The notes: generated from the letters alone by a model not told the origin. Positions 21,882-31,841 are shown, numbered from the stretch's first letter. The stretch: 64,000 bases of DNA from Salmonella enterica subsp. diarizonae (GCF_008692785.1 NZ_VXJV01000001.1:310001-374000), one strand, 5' to 3'. A program made the numbers and translations.

Positions 21882-22210
21882 CAGGATTTATCGCGGGTGA
21901 ATAGCGCATCCAGATCCTGCAAAACCGCCAGGATCGCCTCCCGCTGCGGATGATCCGCCGCCAGCGCCATTTCGTAATAAGGGGCGATGGCAAACGCCTC
22001 GGGCAGCGGCTGCGCATTATCAAGTAGGGTATGCATACGCGGGATCAATACCCATTGCAACCATTCCAGCGGTGCCATGGTATCCATATAAAATGGCTGC
22101 GTGCTGGTAAACAGGTGCGCCTGCGGCGCATCCTGCCGCCAGTGGCGATGCTCGCGCAGCAGCGTTTCAAGCGCATGTAACTGCTGACGCACACGGTCAT
22201 GAGTCGTCAT
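21881..22210 (-). CDS. yqcC: YqcC family protein (DUF446)
   Basis: A conserved 109-residue protein of unknown function, starting MTTHDRVRQQLHALETLLR. The N-terminal half is helical and charged, followed by PFYMDTMAPLEWLQWVLIPRM. An in-frame start at 22267 would begin within the csrB terminator and is rejected; the ATG at 22210 has TGAGG upstream. First gene of the yqcC-truC-yqcA run. It sits 41 bp past the csrB 3' end, so any transcription reading through csrB would enter it. Confidence 0.92.
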   Translation of the reverse strand: MTTHDRVRQQLHALETLLREHRHWRQDAPQAHLFTSTQPFYMDTMAPLEWLQWVLIPRMHTLLDNAQPLPEAFAIAPYYEMALAADHPQREAILAVLQDLDALFTRDKS

Positions 22211-22251
22211 GTTAAAAACCTCAATGATGAAAATCTGGCGCGAAGAATAAC

Positions 22252-22616
22252 AAAAAAAAGGGAGCACTGTGTAAACAGTGCTCCCGGTTCGTTTCGCAGC
22301 ATTCCAGCTACTTTTCGTGCTCCCTGCTCATCCGTGACAACTTTTCCTGTGACCTTACGGCCTGCTCATCCTGAGCGTTTGCATCCTGCGCACATCGCCC
22401 CGATGTGATAGCTTCATCCTGAAGCGTCCCTGGTCATCCATACCCGCCGAACATCCTCATCGGCTCTCGTTCTCCGTCCTGGAGGTGTCCTTTAACGCAT
22501 CCTGCGCTTTCCACTTTGCTTCATCCTGAAGCCTTTCCTTGTAACACCATCCTGGCGTGTCCTGCTGAAGCGTCATCATCCTGACGTTCACTTCGGTGTA
22601 CGACTCCCTGTCGACG
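22252..22616 (-). ncRNA. csrB: CsrB regulatory RNA
   Basis: A roughly 365-nt RNA that sequesters the translational regulator CsrA. The minus strand begins GTCGACAGGGAGTCG, which matches the csrB 5' end. It carries about 20 GGA motifs, many as CAGGAT/CAGGAC in hairpin loops, such as ttcaggatgaa, ctcaggatgag and ccaggacgg. It ends in the strong terminator gggagcactg...cagtgctccc followed by eight T residues (stem halves 22260-22269 and 22276-22285). Its position between syd and yqcC is the known one. BarA/UvrY drives it, and barA lies in this window. The sequence differs at many loop positions from K-12 while the ends are conserved. Confidence 0.97.
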
Positions 22617-22707
22617 AAGATAGAATCGCCTGTTTCACCTTGTCTTACAAGACGCTTACAGACAATACCTTAAGTAAATTTTCATATGAAAGCGCTCAAT
22701 AACATTT

Positions 22708-22720
22708 TAATATATTGATT
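22708..22720 (-). promoter_or_regulatory. IHF site upstream of csrB
   Basis: The minus strand reads AATCAATATATTA, a full match to the IHF consensus WATCAANNNNTTR, about 95 bases upstream of the csrB start. IHF is known to assist UvrY activation of csrB in E. coli; assignment here rests on the match and position. Confidence 0.7.
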
Positions 22721-22788
22721 TATATAGACTTACATAAGAAAGAGGAGGCCATGTATTCGCTGATATTCTGGCGATCTCCTACAGACCT

Positions 22789-22806
22789 TGTAAGAGATCT
22801 CTCACA
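22789..22806. promoter_or_regulatory. UvrY/SirA binding site of csrB
   Basis: TGTAAGAGATCTCTCACA, an 18-bp near-perfect palindrome (16 of 18 positions symmetric). It is centred about 181 bases upstream of the csrB 5' end, where the UvrY/SirA box of csrB is known to lie. It also sits 18 bp from the syd stop codon. Confidence 0.85.
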
Positions 22807-22823
22807 CTTGTTAGGGCAAACGA

Positions 22824-23369
22824 TTACAGAAGAGGATTAAGTTGCGTAAGAAATTCCGCAAGCGTTGCGGCAAGGACGGTACGATTGCGGGTGCCCAGCG
22901 TTTCTTTAATCACCTCGCCGGACAGATTACAGACCGAGATAACCTCAAGCTCATTTTCCTGCGTCGCAATAAAAAGCGTGGGAGAAAGCTTGAGCCGCTT
23001 TTGCGTGACCAGATGGCCTATCAGATTTTCCTGCACGCGCCGAAAGTCATCCTGACTCCAGGTTTGCAGTAGCGTGAGCTTTTCATCCGCAAACTGCGCG
23101 GGCATGTCGCCAGCAAACTGCGTGGTGTAAAACGCGTGGAGCGCAGGTTGTACCACAATATCAAAGGCGCGTTCAACCGCGTTTACATTTTCTTCGCCTT
23201 CAAAAGGTTGCGGCTGCCAGTAAACGGCATCGCGGGTTGAAGAAATAATGCACGGGGAAGGTACGCCATACAGTTCTTCGCTCAACGGCCAGCTATCGTG
23301 TTTTTCTTGCCACGCGTCGCAGTAACGCGTCGTAAAGGCTTTCAACGCCTGCGCTGTCAGTTCGTCCAC
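22824..23369 (-). CDS. syd: SecY-interacting protein Syd
   Basis: A 181-residue peripheral inner-membrane protein that binds SecY and interferes with or surveys the translocon. The protein begins [21 protein letters not shown]; it is acidic and has no signal or TM segment. The length equals E. coli Syd. It is divergent from queF, with 68 bp between starts that hold a long palindrome, and it lies upstream of csrB on the same strand. Confidence 0.95.
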   Translation of the reverse strand: MDELTAQALKAFTTRYCDAWQEKHDSWPLSEELYGVPSPCIISSTRDAVYWQPQPFEGEENVNAVERAFDIVVQPALHAFYTTQFAGDMPAQFADEKLTLLQTWSQDDFRRVQENLIGHLVTQKRLKLSPTLFIATQENELEVISVCNLSGEVIKETLGTRNRTVLAATLAEFLTQLNPLL

Positions 23370-23393
23370 CAGTTTCTCTCTTCATAAAAGCCA

Positions 23394-23421
23394 GGATACA
23401 CTTGGCGTATAGTGTATCTGG
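23394..23421. promoter_or_regulatory. Interrupted palindrome between syd and queF
   Basis: GATACACT (23395-23402) and AGTGTATC (23411-23418) are exact inverted repeats with 8 bases between. The symmetry continues outward to ccag/ctgg with one extra base. A -10-like TATAGT (23408-23413) for queF lies inside it. It looks like an operator or a back-to-back promoter; no regulator is assigned. Confidence 0.45.
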
Positions 23422-23437
23422 TTTATGACGGTGAAAC

Positions 23438-24286
23438 ATGTCTTCTTATGAAAATCATCAGGCTCTCGATGGCCTGACTCTCGGAAAATCAACGGATTAT
23501 CGGGACAATTACGACGCCAGCCTGCTGCAGGGCGTGCCGCGCAGTTTAAATCGCGACCCGCTCGGATTAAAAGCCGATAATCTGCCGTTCCACGGCGCGG
23601 ATATCTGGACGTTATATGAACTTTCCTGGCTTAACAGCCATGGTCTTCCTCAGGTCGCAGTCGGGCATGTCGAACTGGATTACACCAGCGTTAATTTAAT
23701 TGAATCCAAAAGCTTTAAACTGTATCTGAACAGCTTTAACCAGACGCGCTTTGACACCTGGGAGACGGTGCGCCAGACGCTGGAACGCGATCTGCGTGCC
23801 TGCGCGCAGGGCGACGTTAGCGTGAGGCTTCATCGTCTTAATGAGCTGGAAGGACAGCCTGTCGCCCATTTCCACGGCGCCTGTATTGACGATCAGGATA
23901 TCAGTATCGACAACTACCAGCTTACTACCGACTATCTGCAACATGCGGTCAGCGGCGAGAAGAGAGTGGAAGAGACGCTGGTCAGTCATCTGTTAAAATC
24001 CAACTGCCTGATCACCCACCAACCGGACTGGGGCTCGATACAAATTCAGTACCGCGGACGCAAAATCGACAGGGAAAAACTGCTGCGCTATCTGGTCTCA
24101 TTCCGTCACCATAATGAATTTCACGAGCAGTGCGTAGAGCGCATTTTCAATGACATTCTGCACTTCTGCCAGCCGGAAACGCTAAGCGTTTATGCGCGCT
24201 ATACCCGCCGCGGCGGGCTGGACATTAATCCATGGCGCAGCAATACCGATTTTGTGCCCGCCACGGGCAGGCTGGCGCGTCAGTAA
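23438..24286 (+). CDS. queF: NADPH-dependent 7-cyano-7-deazaguanine reductase
   Basis: Reduces the nitrile preQ0 to preQ1 with two NADPH, the last free-base step before insertion into tRNA by Tgt. The 282-residue form is the long, two-domain (YqcD-type) QueF. The catalytic Cys190 (codon 24005-24007) lies in [14 protein letters not shown], with the catalytic Asp (197 in E. coli numbering) in QPDW. The N-terminal half carries the NADPH/T-fold motif [17 protein letters not shown] near residues 88-104. It is transcribed away from syd. Confidence 0.97.
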   Translation: MSSYENHQALDGLTLGKSTDYRDNYDASLLQGVPRSLNRDPLGLKADNLPFHGADIWTLYELSWLNSHGLPQVAVGHVELDYTSVNLIESKSFKLYLNSFNQTRFDTWETVRQTLERDLRACAQGDVSVRLHRLNELEGQPVAHFHGACIDDQDISIDNYQLTTDYLQHAVSGEKRVEETLVSHLLKSNCLITHQPDWGSIQIQYRGRKIDREKLLRYLVSFRHHNEFHEQCVERIFNDILHFCQPETLSVYARYTRRGGLDINPWRSNTDFVPATGRLARQ

Positions 24287-24399
24287 TCTTTTTTGTCAAT
24301 TTTGCGTGCCGGATTGCGCATGTAAGGTTGTGAAAGATCATCAGCCAGGGCTATTGTAATCAACGGGGAATGGCGTGTTGCGTCCCATAAGGAGTTTAC

Positions 24400-25764
24400 T
24401 TGATTACACATATTAGCCCGCTTGGCTCAATGGATATGCTGTCGCAACTGGAAGTGGACATGCTGAAACGCACGGCCAGTAGCGACCTGTATCAACTGTT
24501 TCGTAACTGTTCACTTGCCGTTCTTAACTCCGGCAGCCTGACTGACAACAGCAAAGAGCTGCTGTCCCGCTTTGAAAGTTTCGATATCAACGTACTGCGC
24601 CGCGAGCGCGGCGTGAAGCTGGAATTGATTAATCCGCCTGAAGACGCCTTTGTTGACGGACGGATTATTCGTGCGCTACAGGCTAACCTGTTCGCGGTGC
24701 TGCGCGACATTCTCTTTGTGAATGGGCAGATCCATAATGCCGGGCGTTTCCAGCATCTGGATCTTGAAAGCTCAGCACATATCACCAATCTGGTGTTCTC
24801 CATTCTGCGCAACGCCCGGGCGCTGCACGTCGGCGAAGCGCCAAACATGGTGGTATGCTGGGGCGGCCACTCAATTAACGAAAACGAGTACCTGTATGCC
24901 CGTCGCGTCGGCACGCAGTTGGGATTACGCGAGCTGAACATCTGTACCGGCTGCGGCCCGGGCGCGATGGAAGCCCCCATGAAGGGCGCGGCGGTCGGTC
25001 ACGCGCAACAGCGTTATAAAGACAGCCGCTTTATCGGCATGACTGAACCTTCCATTATTGCGGCTGAACCGCCTAACCCGCTGGTGAACGAACTGATTAT
25101 CATGCCGGATATCGAAAAACGCCTGGAAGCGTTCGTCCGTATCGCACACGGTATCATCATCTTCCCGGGCGGCGTAGGTACGGCGGAAGAACTGCTCTAT
25201 TTGCTGGGTATTTTGATGAATCCGGCCAATAAAAATCAGGTGCTGCCGCTGATCCTGACTGGACCAAAAGAGAGCGCCGATTACTTCCGCGTTCTGGATG
25301 AGTTTATTACCCATACGCTGGGCGAAGCGGCCCGCCGTCATTACCGCATCATCATTGACGATGCGGCGGAGGTGGCGCGGCTGATGAAGAAAGCGATGCC
25401 GCTGGTGAAAGAAAATCGCCGCGATACCGGCGACGCCTATAGCTTTAACTGGTCGATTCGTATTTCACCGGATCTTCAGGTGCCGTTTGAGCCGTCACAT
25501 GACAATATGGCCAACCTGAAACTGTACCCGGATCAGCCGGTTGAGATTCTGGCGGCCGATCTGCGGCGCGCCTTCTCCGGCATTGTCGCGGGGAACGTGA
25601 AGGAGGTGGGGATACGCGCCATTGAAGCTAATGGTCCGTATAAAATCCACGGCGATCGAGAGATGATGCGTCGCATGGACGATCTGCTTCAGGGATTCGT
25701 CGCGCAGCATCGTATGAAATTGCCGGGTTCCGCCTACATCCCCTGTTACGAGATCTGCGCTTAA
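24400..25764 (+). CDS. ppnN: Pyrimidine/purine-5'-nucleotide nucleosidase (LOG-like)
   Basis: Cleaves nucleoside monophosphates to base plus ribose 5-phosphate and is controlled by ppGpp in E. coli. The 454-residue product has an N-terminal domain of about 140 residues, the LOG/MoCo-carrier-like core with [16 protein letters not shown] near 185-200 and [17 protein letters not shown] near 265, and a C-terminal domain. It starts at a TTG (24400) with AAGGAG 6 bases before it; no in-frame ATG nearby preserves the conserved N-terminus [16 protein letters not shown] terminator follows. Confidence 0.95.
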   Translation: MITHISPLGSMDMLSQLEVDMLKRTASSDLYQLFRNCSLAVLNSGSLTDNSKELLSRFESFDINVLRRERGVKLELINPPEDAFVDGRIIRALQANLFAVLRDILFVNGQIHNAGRFQHLDLESSAHITNLVFSILRNARALHVGEAPNMVVCWGGHSINENEYLYARRVGTQLGLRELNICTGCGPGAMEAPMKGAAVGHAQQRYKDSRFIGMTEPSIIAAEPPNPLVNELIIMPDIEKRLEAFVRIAHGIIIFPGGVGTAEELLYLLGILMNPANKNQVLPLILTGPKESADYFRVLDEFITHTLGEAARRHYRIIIDDAAEVARLMKKAMPLVKENRRDTGDAYSFNWSIRISPDLQVPFEPSHDNMANLKLYPDQPVEILAADLRRAFSGIVAGNVKEVGIRAIEANGPYKIHGDREMMRRMDDLLQGFVAQHRMKLPGSAYIPCYEICA

Positions 25765-25771
25765 TGCTTAT

Positions 25772-25803
25772 GCCCGGTTGCTGACAACAGCCGGGCGTTT
25801 CTC
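25772..25803 (+). terminator. Terminator after ppnN
   Basis: GCCCGG (25772-25777) pairs with CCGGGC (25791-25796), extended by TTG/CAA inside, and is followed by gtttct. It begins 8 bases past the stop codon. Confidence 0.75.
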
Positions 25804-26328
25804 CCATTCCTTTCATTGCGGTATGGCGACCGACGTATGCCTTCATTTTTTATGATTGTCATCAGAGGCATAGCCCGCATTATTTTATAAACACCATTTA
25901 TGATTCGGCATAAATAGATTGCCAGGCAAACGTTTTCCTCACTCCTCTTACCGTGATTTATCGGTCTAAACGATTATTCGCCACCAGAATCCACTAAAAA
26001 CATTGATTTTTATAGCGGAACCTCCGTATCTTGCGCCCCAATCTTTCCGGCCTTATATCGTTAATGGTAGCCTTCGCGCCCGGAAATTCGTTATGACGTT
26101 TTTTTAATAGATTAATGGTCCAAATTTATCCACATAAAAAGCGGATTATTGCATTTGAGATCGCGATCACTGATACATTCATCACTTAAATGTATCTTTC
26201 CGCCCGAAAATTATTACGGCGAAAAATTATATAAAAAGCGTCCCTAAGCAGATTTCATTTTACGATCAGGTCTTTTTTCATTGGATTAGACCAGCAACCT
26301 GATTTTTAGCATCCTCCAGGAGAAATAG
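25804..26328 (+). promoter_or_regulatory. sdaC upstream region with CRP site and promoter
   Basis: AT-rich and without a gene. A good CRP site, TGAGATCGCGATCACT, lies at 26156-26171 (8 of 10 half-site bases, perfect core palindrome gatcgcgatc). An extended -10, TGTATCTT (TATCTT at 26193-26198), stands at the spacing expected for a class II CRP promoter starting near 26205. The inverted pair GATACATT (26172-26179) and AATGTATC (26189-26196) overlaps that -10. Lrp control is known in E. coli; I could not assign an Lrp site. I saw nothing else supportable in the left 350 bp. Confidence 0.65.
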
Positions 26329-27618
26329 ATGGAAACCACTCAGACCAGCACTATTGCTTCGATTGACTCTCGAAGCGCATGGCGCAAAACAGATACCATG
26401 TGGATGCTGGGCCTTTACGGCACGGCTATCGGCGCGGGCGTTCTGTTCCTGCCAATCAACGCAGGCGTCGGCGGCATGATTCCGCTCATCATCATGGCGA
26501 TTCTCGCTTTCCCGATGACCTTTTTCGCACACCGTGGTTTAACCCGCTTCGTGCTGTCCGGTAAAAATCCGGGCGAAGACATCACTGAAGTCGTTGAGGA
26601 ACACTTCGGTATCGGCGCAGGTAAACTGATTACCCTGCTCTACTTCTTCGCGATTTACCCTATCCTGCTGGTTTACAGCGTGGCTATTACTAATACCGTG
26701 GAAAGCTTCCTGACCCATCAGTTAGCGATTAATCCGCCGCCGCGTGCGATTCTTTCCCTGATCCTGATTGTCGGCATGATGACCATCGTGCGCTTCGGCG
26801 AGCAGATGATCGTTAAGGCGATGAGTATCCTGGTATTCCCGTTCGTTGCCGCGCTGATGCTGCTGGCCTTGTACCTGATCCCGCAGTGGAGCGGCGCGGC
26901 GCTTGAAACGCTGTCCTTTGATTCTGCCGCGTCTACCGGCAACGGTCTGTGGATGACGCTGTGGCTGGCGATTCCAGTGATGGTCTTCTCTTTCAACCAC
27001 TCCCCGATCATCTCCTCCTTCGCGGTGGCGAAGCGTGAAGAGTACGGTGAAGGCGCTGAGAAGAAATGTTCTAAAATTCTGGCCTTCGCCCACATCATGA
27101 TGGTGCTGACCGTGATGTTCTTCGTCTTCAGCTGCGTGCTGAGCCTGACGCCGGCAGATCTGGCGGCGGCAAAAGAGCAGAACATTTCTATTCTGTCTTA
27201 CCTGGCGAACCACTTTAACGCACCGATCATCGCCTGGATGGCGCCGATCATTGCGATGATTGCTATCACCAAATCCTTCCTCGGCCACTACCTGGGCGCG
27301 CGTGAAGGCTTTAACGGGATGGTGATTAAATCGCTGCGTGGTAAAGGTAAATCCATCGAAATCAACAAACTGAACAAAATTACCGCACTGTTTATGCTGG
27401 TCACCACCTGGATTGTGGCTACGCTGAACCCCAGCATCCTGGGCATGATTGAAACCCTGGGCGGCCCGATCATCGCGATGATTCTGTTCCTGATGCCGAT
27501 GTATGCCATCCAGAAAGTACCGGCAATGCGTAAGTACAGCGGTCATATCAGCAACGTATTCGTTGTGATTATGGGCCTGATTGCCATCTCCGCTATTTTC
27601 TACTCGCTGTTCAGCTAA
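26329..27618 (+). CDS. sdaC: Serine/H+ symporter
   Basis: Inner-membrane L-serine transporter of the hydroxy/aromatic amino acid permease (STP) family. The 429 residues form about 11 hydrophobic segments. The first begins [20 protein letters not shown], with the substrate-site GTAIGAG motif in TM1. AGGAGA is placed 7 bases before the ATG. sdaB follows after 58 bp, so uptake and deamination of serine form one unit. A GC-rich stem-loop in that gap may lower sdaB expression relative to sdaC. Confidence 0.97.
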   Translation: METTQTSTIASIDSRSAWRKTDTMWMLGLYGTAIGAGVLFLPINAGVGGMIPLIIMAILAFPMTFFAHRGLTRFVLSGKNPGEDITEVVEEHFGIGAGKLITLLYFFAIYPILLVYSVAITNTVESFLTHQLAINPPPRAILSLILIVGMMTIVRFGEQMIVKAMSILVFPFVAALMLLALYLIPQWSGAALETLSFDSAASTGNGLWMTLWLAIPVMVFSFNHSPIISSFAVAKREEYGEGAEKKCSKILAFAHIMMVLTVMFFVFSCVLSLTPADLAAAKEQNISILSYLANHFNAPIIAWMAPIIAMIAITKSFLGHYLGAREGFNGMVIKSLRGKGKSIEINKLNKITALFMLVTTWIVATLNPSILGMIETLGGPIIAMILFLMPMYAIQKVPAMRKYSGHISNVFVVIMGLIAISAIFYSLFS

Positions 27619-27626
27619 GTCCTTTT

Positions 27627-27645
27627 GCGCCGCTTACCGCGGCGC
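27627..27645 (+). terminator. Intra-operon stem-loop between sdaC and sdaB
   Basis: GCGCCGC (27627-27633) and GCGGCGC (27639-27645) form a perfect 7-bp stem with a 5-base loop, followed by ttctctatg rather than a run of T. A partial terminator or mRNA-stabilising element is likely. Confidence 0.5.
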
Positions 27646-27676
27646 TTCTCTATGATACAACCGCAATGGATGCCCT

Positions 27677-29044
27677 ATGATTAGCGTATTCGATATTTTT
27701 AAAATCGGCATTGGCCCTTCCAGTTCTCACACCGTCGGACCAATGAAAGCTGGCAAGCAGTTCACGGACGATCTGATTGCCCGCCATATTCTTACGGATA
27801 TCACCCGCGTAGTGGTGGATGTCTACGGCTCTCTGTCATTGACGGGTAAAGGCCACCACACCGATATCGCCATTATCATGGGCCTGGCGGGGAATCTGCC
27901 GGACACCGTCGATATCGACGCCATTCCGTCCTTTATCCAGGATGTGAACACCCACGGGCGTTTACTACTGGCCAATGGGCAGCATGAAGTCGAATTTCCG
28001 GTCGATAAATGCATGAATTTCCACGCCGACAACCTGTCTCTGCATGAGAACGGGATGCGTATTACCGCGCTGGCGGGCGATAAGGTTCTCTACAGCCAAA
28101 CCTACTACTCCATTGGCGGGGGCTTTATCGTCGATGAAGAACACTTTGGTTTGTCGAATAGCGAACCCGTCAACGTACCGTACCCTTACAAAACCGCCGC
28201 AGATTTACAGCGTCACTGTCAGGAGACGGGCCTGTCGCTCTCTGGTCTGATGATGCAAAACGAACTGGCCCTGCACAGTAAAGAAGCGCTGGAGCAGCAC
28301 TTCGCCAGGGTCTGGGAGGTAATGCGCAGCGGTATTGAGCGCGGTATCACCACCGAGGGCGTATTGCCGGGTAAACTGCGCGTTCCGCGTCGCGCGGCGG
28401 CGCTGCGTCGGATGCTGGTCAGTCAGGATAAGACCACCACCGATCCGATGGCGGTCGTTGACTGGATCAATATGTTCGCGCTGGCGGTGAACGAAGAGAA
28501 TGCCGCAGGCGGACGAGTGGTCACCGCGCCGACTAACGGCGCATGTGGTATTGTTCCGGCGGTGCTGGCGTACTATGACAAGTTTATCCGCGAAGTAAAT
28601 GCTAACTCGCTTGCTCGCTATATGCTGGTCGCCAGCGCGATTGGCTCGCTGTATAAGATGAACGCCTCTATTTCCGGCGCCGAAGTGGGTTGTCAGGGAG
28701 AGGTCGGCGTAGCCTGTTCCATGGCGGCAGCGGGTCTGGCCGAGCTACTGGGCGGTAGTCCGGCCCAGGTGTGTATCGCCGCAGAAATCGCTATGGAGCA
28801 TAATCTGGGGTTAACTTGCGATCCGGTTGCCGGTCAGGTACAGGTTCCCTGCATTGAGCGTAACGCGATTGCCTCAGTCAAAGCGGTCAACGCCGCGCGT
28901 ATGGCGCTGCGCCGTACCAGCGAACCGCGCGTATGCCTCGATAAAGTGATTGAGACCATGTACGAAACCGGTAAAGACATGAACGCTAAGTACCGCGAAA
29001 CTTCGCGCGGCGGCCTGGCGATGAAGATCGTTACCTGCGATTAG
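27677..29044 (+). CDS. sdaB: L-serine dehydratase 2 (iron-sulfur)
   Basis: Deaminates L-serine to pyruvate and ammonia with a 4Fe-4S cluster that binds the substrate. The 455-residue product has both domains of the family: beta domain ([21 protein letters not shown] at the N-terminus, with SSSHT for substrate contact) and alpha domain with the cluster cysteines in [22 protein letters not shown] and [11 protein letters not shown]. Second gene after sdaC. Confidence 0.97.
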   Translation: MISVFDIFKIGIGPSSSHTVGPMKAGKQFTDDLIARHILTDITRVVVDVYGSLSLTGKGHHTDIAIIMGLAGNLPDTVDIDAIPSFIQDVNTHGRLLLANGQHEVEFPVDKCMNFHADNLSLHENGMRITALAGDKVLYSQTYYSIGGGFIVDEEHFGLSNSEPVNVPYPYKTAADLQRHCQETGLSLSGLMMQNELALHSKEALEQHFARVWEVMRSGIERGITTEGVLPGKLRVPRRAAALRRMLVSQDKTTTDPMAVVDWINMFALAVNEENAAGGRVVTAPTNGACGIVPAVLAYYDKFIREVNANSLARYMLVASAIGSLYKMNASISGAEVGCQGEVGVACSMAAAGLAELLGGSPAQVCIAAEIAMEHNLGLTCDPVAGQVQVPCIERNAIASVKAVNAARMALRRTSEPRVCLDKVIETMYETGKDMNAKYRETSRGGLAMKIVTCD

Positions 29045-29056
29045 TCGTTTCTCATT

Positions 29057-29087
29057 GCCCGGTGGCGCTGACGCTTACCGGGCCTAC
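29057..29087. repeat. REP element after sdaB
   Basis: gcccggtggcgc...gcttaccgggcctac, one REP hairpin just past the sdaB stop. A short related stretch (gtcgccatctggcaaaatg) follows at about 29094-29112. Confidence 0.8.
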
Positions 29088-29182
29088 ACTACAGTCGCCA
29101 TCTGGCAAAATGTTGATGCCTGACATTAGCCTCGCCTCTCCGCCAGTGTTACCCTACGCGCAGGTTTGTAAGGGAGAACTCC

Positions 29183-29938
29183 GTGGCTGCTCATCTGCTT
29201 ATCGTCGACGCGCTCAATTTGATTCGCCGTATTCACGCCGTTCAGGGATCGCCCTGTGTGGAAACCTGCCAACACGCGCTCGATCAATTGATTATCCACA
29301 GCCAGCCAACCCATGCCGTAGCGGTCTTTGATGACGACGCGCGCAGCAGCGGCTGGCGTCATAAGCGTTTGCCGGACTACAAAGCAGGACGTCCGCCGAT
29401 GCCTGACGATTTACATAATGAAATGCCCGCCCTACGCGCCGCGTTTGAACAGCGCGGCGTGCGCTGTTGGGCATCAGACGGTAACGAAGCGGACGATCTG
29501 GCGGCGACGCTGGCGCTAAAAGTTACCGAAGCCGGACACCAGGCAACCATTGTGTCAACCGATAAAGGCTATTGCCAGTTACTCTCTCCGGGATTGCGCA
29601 TTCGCGACTACTTCCAGAAACGCTGGCTGGACGCGCCGTTTATTGAAAAAGAGTTTGGCGTACTTCCCCGGCAGTTGCCGGATTACTGGGGTCTGGCAGG
29701 AATCAGCAGTTCGAAAGTCCCCGGCGTTGCCGGTATCGGCCCCAAAAGCGCGACCCAGTTGTTGATTCAGTTTCAAAATCTGGAGGGAATTTACGCCCAC
29801 CTGGATGAGATGCCGGAAAAGTGGCGCAAAAAGCTTGAGACGCATAAAGAAATGGCATTTCTCTGCCGCGATATTGCACGTCTGCAAACCGATTTACATA
29901 TTGACGGAAACTTACAGCAGCTACGGCTGGTGCGGTAA
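29183..29938 (+). CDS. xni: Flap endonuclease-like protein Xni (ExoIX)
   Basis: A 251-residue homolog of the DNA polymerase I 5'-nuclease (FEN) domain. In E. coli it has flap endonuclease activity and binds divalent ions and potassium. Visible are the N-terminal acidic site [29 protein letters not shown] near residue 100, [13 protein letters not shown] near 125, and the helix-hairpin-helix [14 protein letters not shown] near 185. Start is GTG at 29183, with AGGGAG 7 bases upstream and the conserved N-terminus. The family lacks some of the metal-binding Asp residues of Pol I. Confidence 0.95.
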   Translation: MAAHLLIVDALNLIRRIHAVQGSPCVETCQHALDQLIIHSQPTHAVAVFDDDARSSGWRHKRLPDYKAGRPPMPDDLHNEMPALRAAFEQRGVRCWASDGNEADDLAATLALKVTEAGHQATIVSTDKGYCQLLSPGLRIRDYFQKRWLDAPFIEKEFGVLPRQLPDYWGLAGISSSKVPGVAGIGPKSATQLLIQFQNLEGIYAHLDEMPEKWRKKLETHKEMAFLCRDIARLQTDLHIDGNLQQLRLVR

Positions 29939-29944
29939 CAATGT

Positions 29945-30025
29945 TGCCGGATGGCGCTGTGCTTATCCGGCTTACATTTCGTGCCATTCTGTAGGCTGGA
30001 TAAGGCGTCACGCCACCATCCGGCA
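29945..30025. repeat. BIME (two REP units) between xni and fucO
   Basis: Two oppositely facing REP units: tgccggatggcgc...gcttatccggcttac from 29945, and gtaggctggataaggcg...ccatccggca to 30025. They fill the whole gap between the convergent genes and probably protect both transcripts from 3' exonucleases. Confidence 0.88.
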
Positions 30026-30028
30026 AAA

Positions 30029-31177
30029 TTACCAGGCGATATGGTACAGTTCGACAATGTCCGCCAGACTCGCTTCACGCGGATTGCCGCCAGTACAGAC
30101 ATCATCGAACGCCGCCTGCGCCAGCGCCGGGATATCCTCTTTTCGAACGCCGACATCACGCAAATGCAGCGGAATTCCCACATCGCGATTTAGCGTAAAT
30201 ACGGCTTCCACAGCGGCATTACGCGCCTCTTCAAGGCTCAATCCTTCTACCTTCACCCCCATCGCCCGGGCAATATCACGGAATTTCTCGTTGGTATAGC
30301 CGGCATTGAAACGCATCACATGCGGAAGCAAAATAGCATTCGCGACGCCGTGCGGCGTGTTGTAAAACGCGCCCAGCGGATGCGCCATCCCATGCACCAG
30401 CCCCAGCCCCACATTGGAAAACCCCATCCCGGCAACGTATTGCCCCAGCGCCATCGCCTCACCGGCCTCTTTTTCTCCGGCAACAGCGCCGCGCAGCGCG
30501 CCAGCAATCATTTCAATAGCTTTGATATGCAATGCATCCGTCAGCGCCCATGCGGCCCGGGTAATATAGCCTTCAATAGCATGGGTCAGGGCATCCACGC
30601 CCGTTGCCGCTTTCAGCGCGGGCGGCATACCGTCCATCATATCAGCATCGATAAATGCCGCCTGCGGAATATCATGCGGATCGACACAAACGAATTTGCG
30701 CCGTTTCTCTTCATCGGTAATCACATAATTGATAGTGACTTCCGCCGCGGTTCCCGCCGTTGTCGGAATCGCCATAATCGGCACGCTGGGTTTACGGGTC
30801 GGTGATAGCCCTTCCAGACTGCGCACATCGGCAAATTCTGGATTGTTACTGATAATACCGATCGCTTTGCAGGTATCCTGCGGAGAACCGCCGCCAATGG
30901 CGATGAGATAGTCCGCGCCGCTTTGGGTAAAGAACTTAAGCCCTTCCTGGACAACAGAAATCGTAGGATTAGGGATCACGCCTGCATAGATCTCCCACGC
31001 CAGCCCTGCGGCATCCATTCTGCTTGTCACCTTATCGACCACACCGCATTTTACCAGCGTTTTATCCGTAACAATCAGTGCCTTATGATAACCGCGACGC
31101 GTCACCTCATCGGTTAATGCGTCCACCGCTCCCCGGCCAAACCATGCCGTTTCATTCAGAATCATTCTATTCGCCAT
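30029..31177 (-). CDS. fucO: Lactaldehyde reductase (L-1,2-propanediol oxidoreductase)
   Basis: Iron-dependent group III alcohol dehydrogenase that reduces L-lactaldehyde to 1,2-propanediol with NADH during anaerobic fucose or rhamnose use. The 382 residues start at MANRMILNETAWFGRGA (GGAGA upstream), not at the longer in-frame start at 31282. It has NAD-binding GGGSPQDTCKAIG (~97), iron ligands in VDALTHAIEGY and GLVHGMAHPLGAFYNTPHG. It follows fucA by 16 bp. Confidence 0.97.
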   Translation of the reverse strand: MANRMILNETAWFGRGAVDALTDEVTRRGYHKALIVTDKTLVKCGVVDKVTSRMDAAGLAWEIYAGVIPNPTISVVQEGLKFFTQSGADYLIAIGGGSPQDTCKAIGIISNNPEFADVRSLEGLSPTRKPSVPIMAIPTTAGTAAEVTINYVITDEEKRRKFVCVDPHDIPQAAFIDADMMDGMPPALKAATGVDALTHAIEGYITRAAWALTDALHIKAIEMIAGALRGAVAGEKEAGEAMALGQYVAGMGFSNVGLGLVHGMAHPLGAFYNTPHGVANAILLPHVMRFNAGYTNEKFRDIARAMGVKVEGLSLEEARNAAVEAVFTLNRDVGIPLHLRDVGVRKEDIPALAQAAFDDVCTGGNPREASLADIVELYHIAW

Positions 31178-31193
31178 AGCCTGTCTCCTGACA

Positions 31194-31841
31194 TCACTCT
31201 TCAATACGTAACCCGTAAGTTTTAAATTTCTCCAGCACGATAGCGATCGCCTCGTCATCCAGTACCGGTACCGGATCGACAATTGCCAGCGTACTTAAAT
31301 AGAGCTGCGCCAGCACTTCCACTTCATGCGCCAGCCACAACGCTTTGTCTAAATTTTCTTCACAAGCGATAAGCCCGTGATGCTGTAGCAGCGTCGCTTT
31401 ACGATTTTTAAGCGCCACGGCAACATGGTCAGAAAGTTCGCGGGTGCCAAAGGTGGCGTAGGGCGCGCAGGGAATAGAGTTCCCACCCGCGGCGGCAATC
31501 ATGTAGTGAATCGCCGGAATCGGGCGATTCAGGATCGAGACTGCCGTACAATGAACAGCGTGGTTATGTACCACAGCATTGGCGTCAGGGCGAGTCTGGT
31601 ATGCCGCCATATGAAAACGCCACTCGCTGGAAGGCAGTTTGCCCTGCTCATGCTGACCGTCAGCATCAATAAAGACAATGTGCGACTCTGTCAGCTTCTC
31701 GTAGGGGAGCCCCGTCGGCGTAATCAGCACTCCGCCCTGATAACGTACGCTCACGTTACCCGCCGTCCCCTGGTTTAACCCTAACCGCGTCATTTCCAGA
31801 CAGGTATCAATAATCTGCCGCGCCAGTCTATTTCGTTCCAT
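31194..31841 (-). CDS. fucA: L-fuculose-1-phosphate aldolase
   Basis: Class II zinc aldolase splitting L-fuculose 1-phosphate into dihydroxyacetone phosphate and L-lactaldehyde. The 215 residues equal the E. coli length. Catalytic Glu73 (SSEW), zinc ligands His92 and His94 (VHNHAVH), and the third ligand in LLQHHGLIA near 155 are all present. AGAGAGG lies before the ATG. First gene of the fucAO unit, divergent from fucPIKUR across a 555-bp regulatory region. Confidence 0.97.
   Translation of the reverse strand: MERNRLARQIIDTCLEMTRLGLNQGTAGNVSVRYQGGVLITPTGLPYEKLTESHIVFIDADGQHEQGKLPSSEWRFHMAAYQTRPDANAVVHNHAVHCTAVSILNRPIPAIHYMIAAAGGNSIPCAPYATFGTRELSDHVAVALKNRKATLLQHHGLIACEENLDKALWLAHEVEVLAQLYLSTLAIVDPVPVLDDEAIAIVLEKFKTYGLRIEE

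Noticed and set aside
21108-21953. 281-codon ORF antisense to truC
   Set aside because: truC is a clear full-length enzyme gene, and the antisense product has no recognisable feature.
26722-27546. 274-codon ORF antisense to sdaC
   Set aside because: His/Arg/Gln-rich shadow of a membrane-protein gene.
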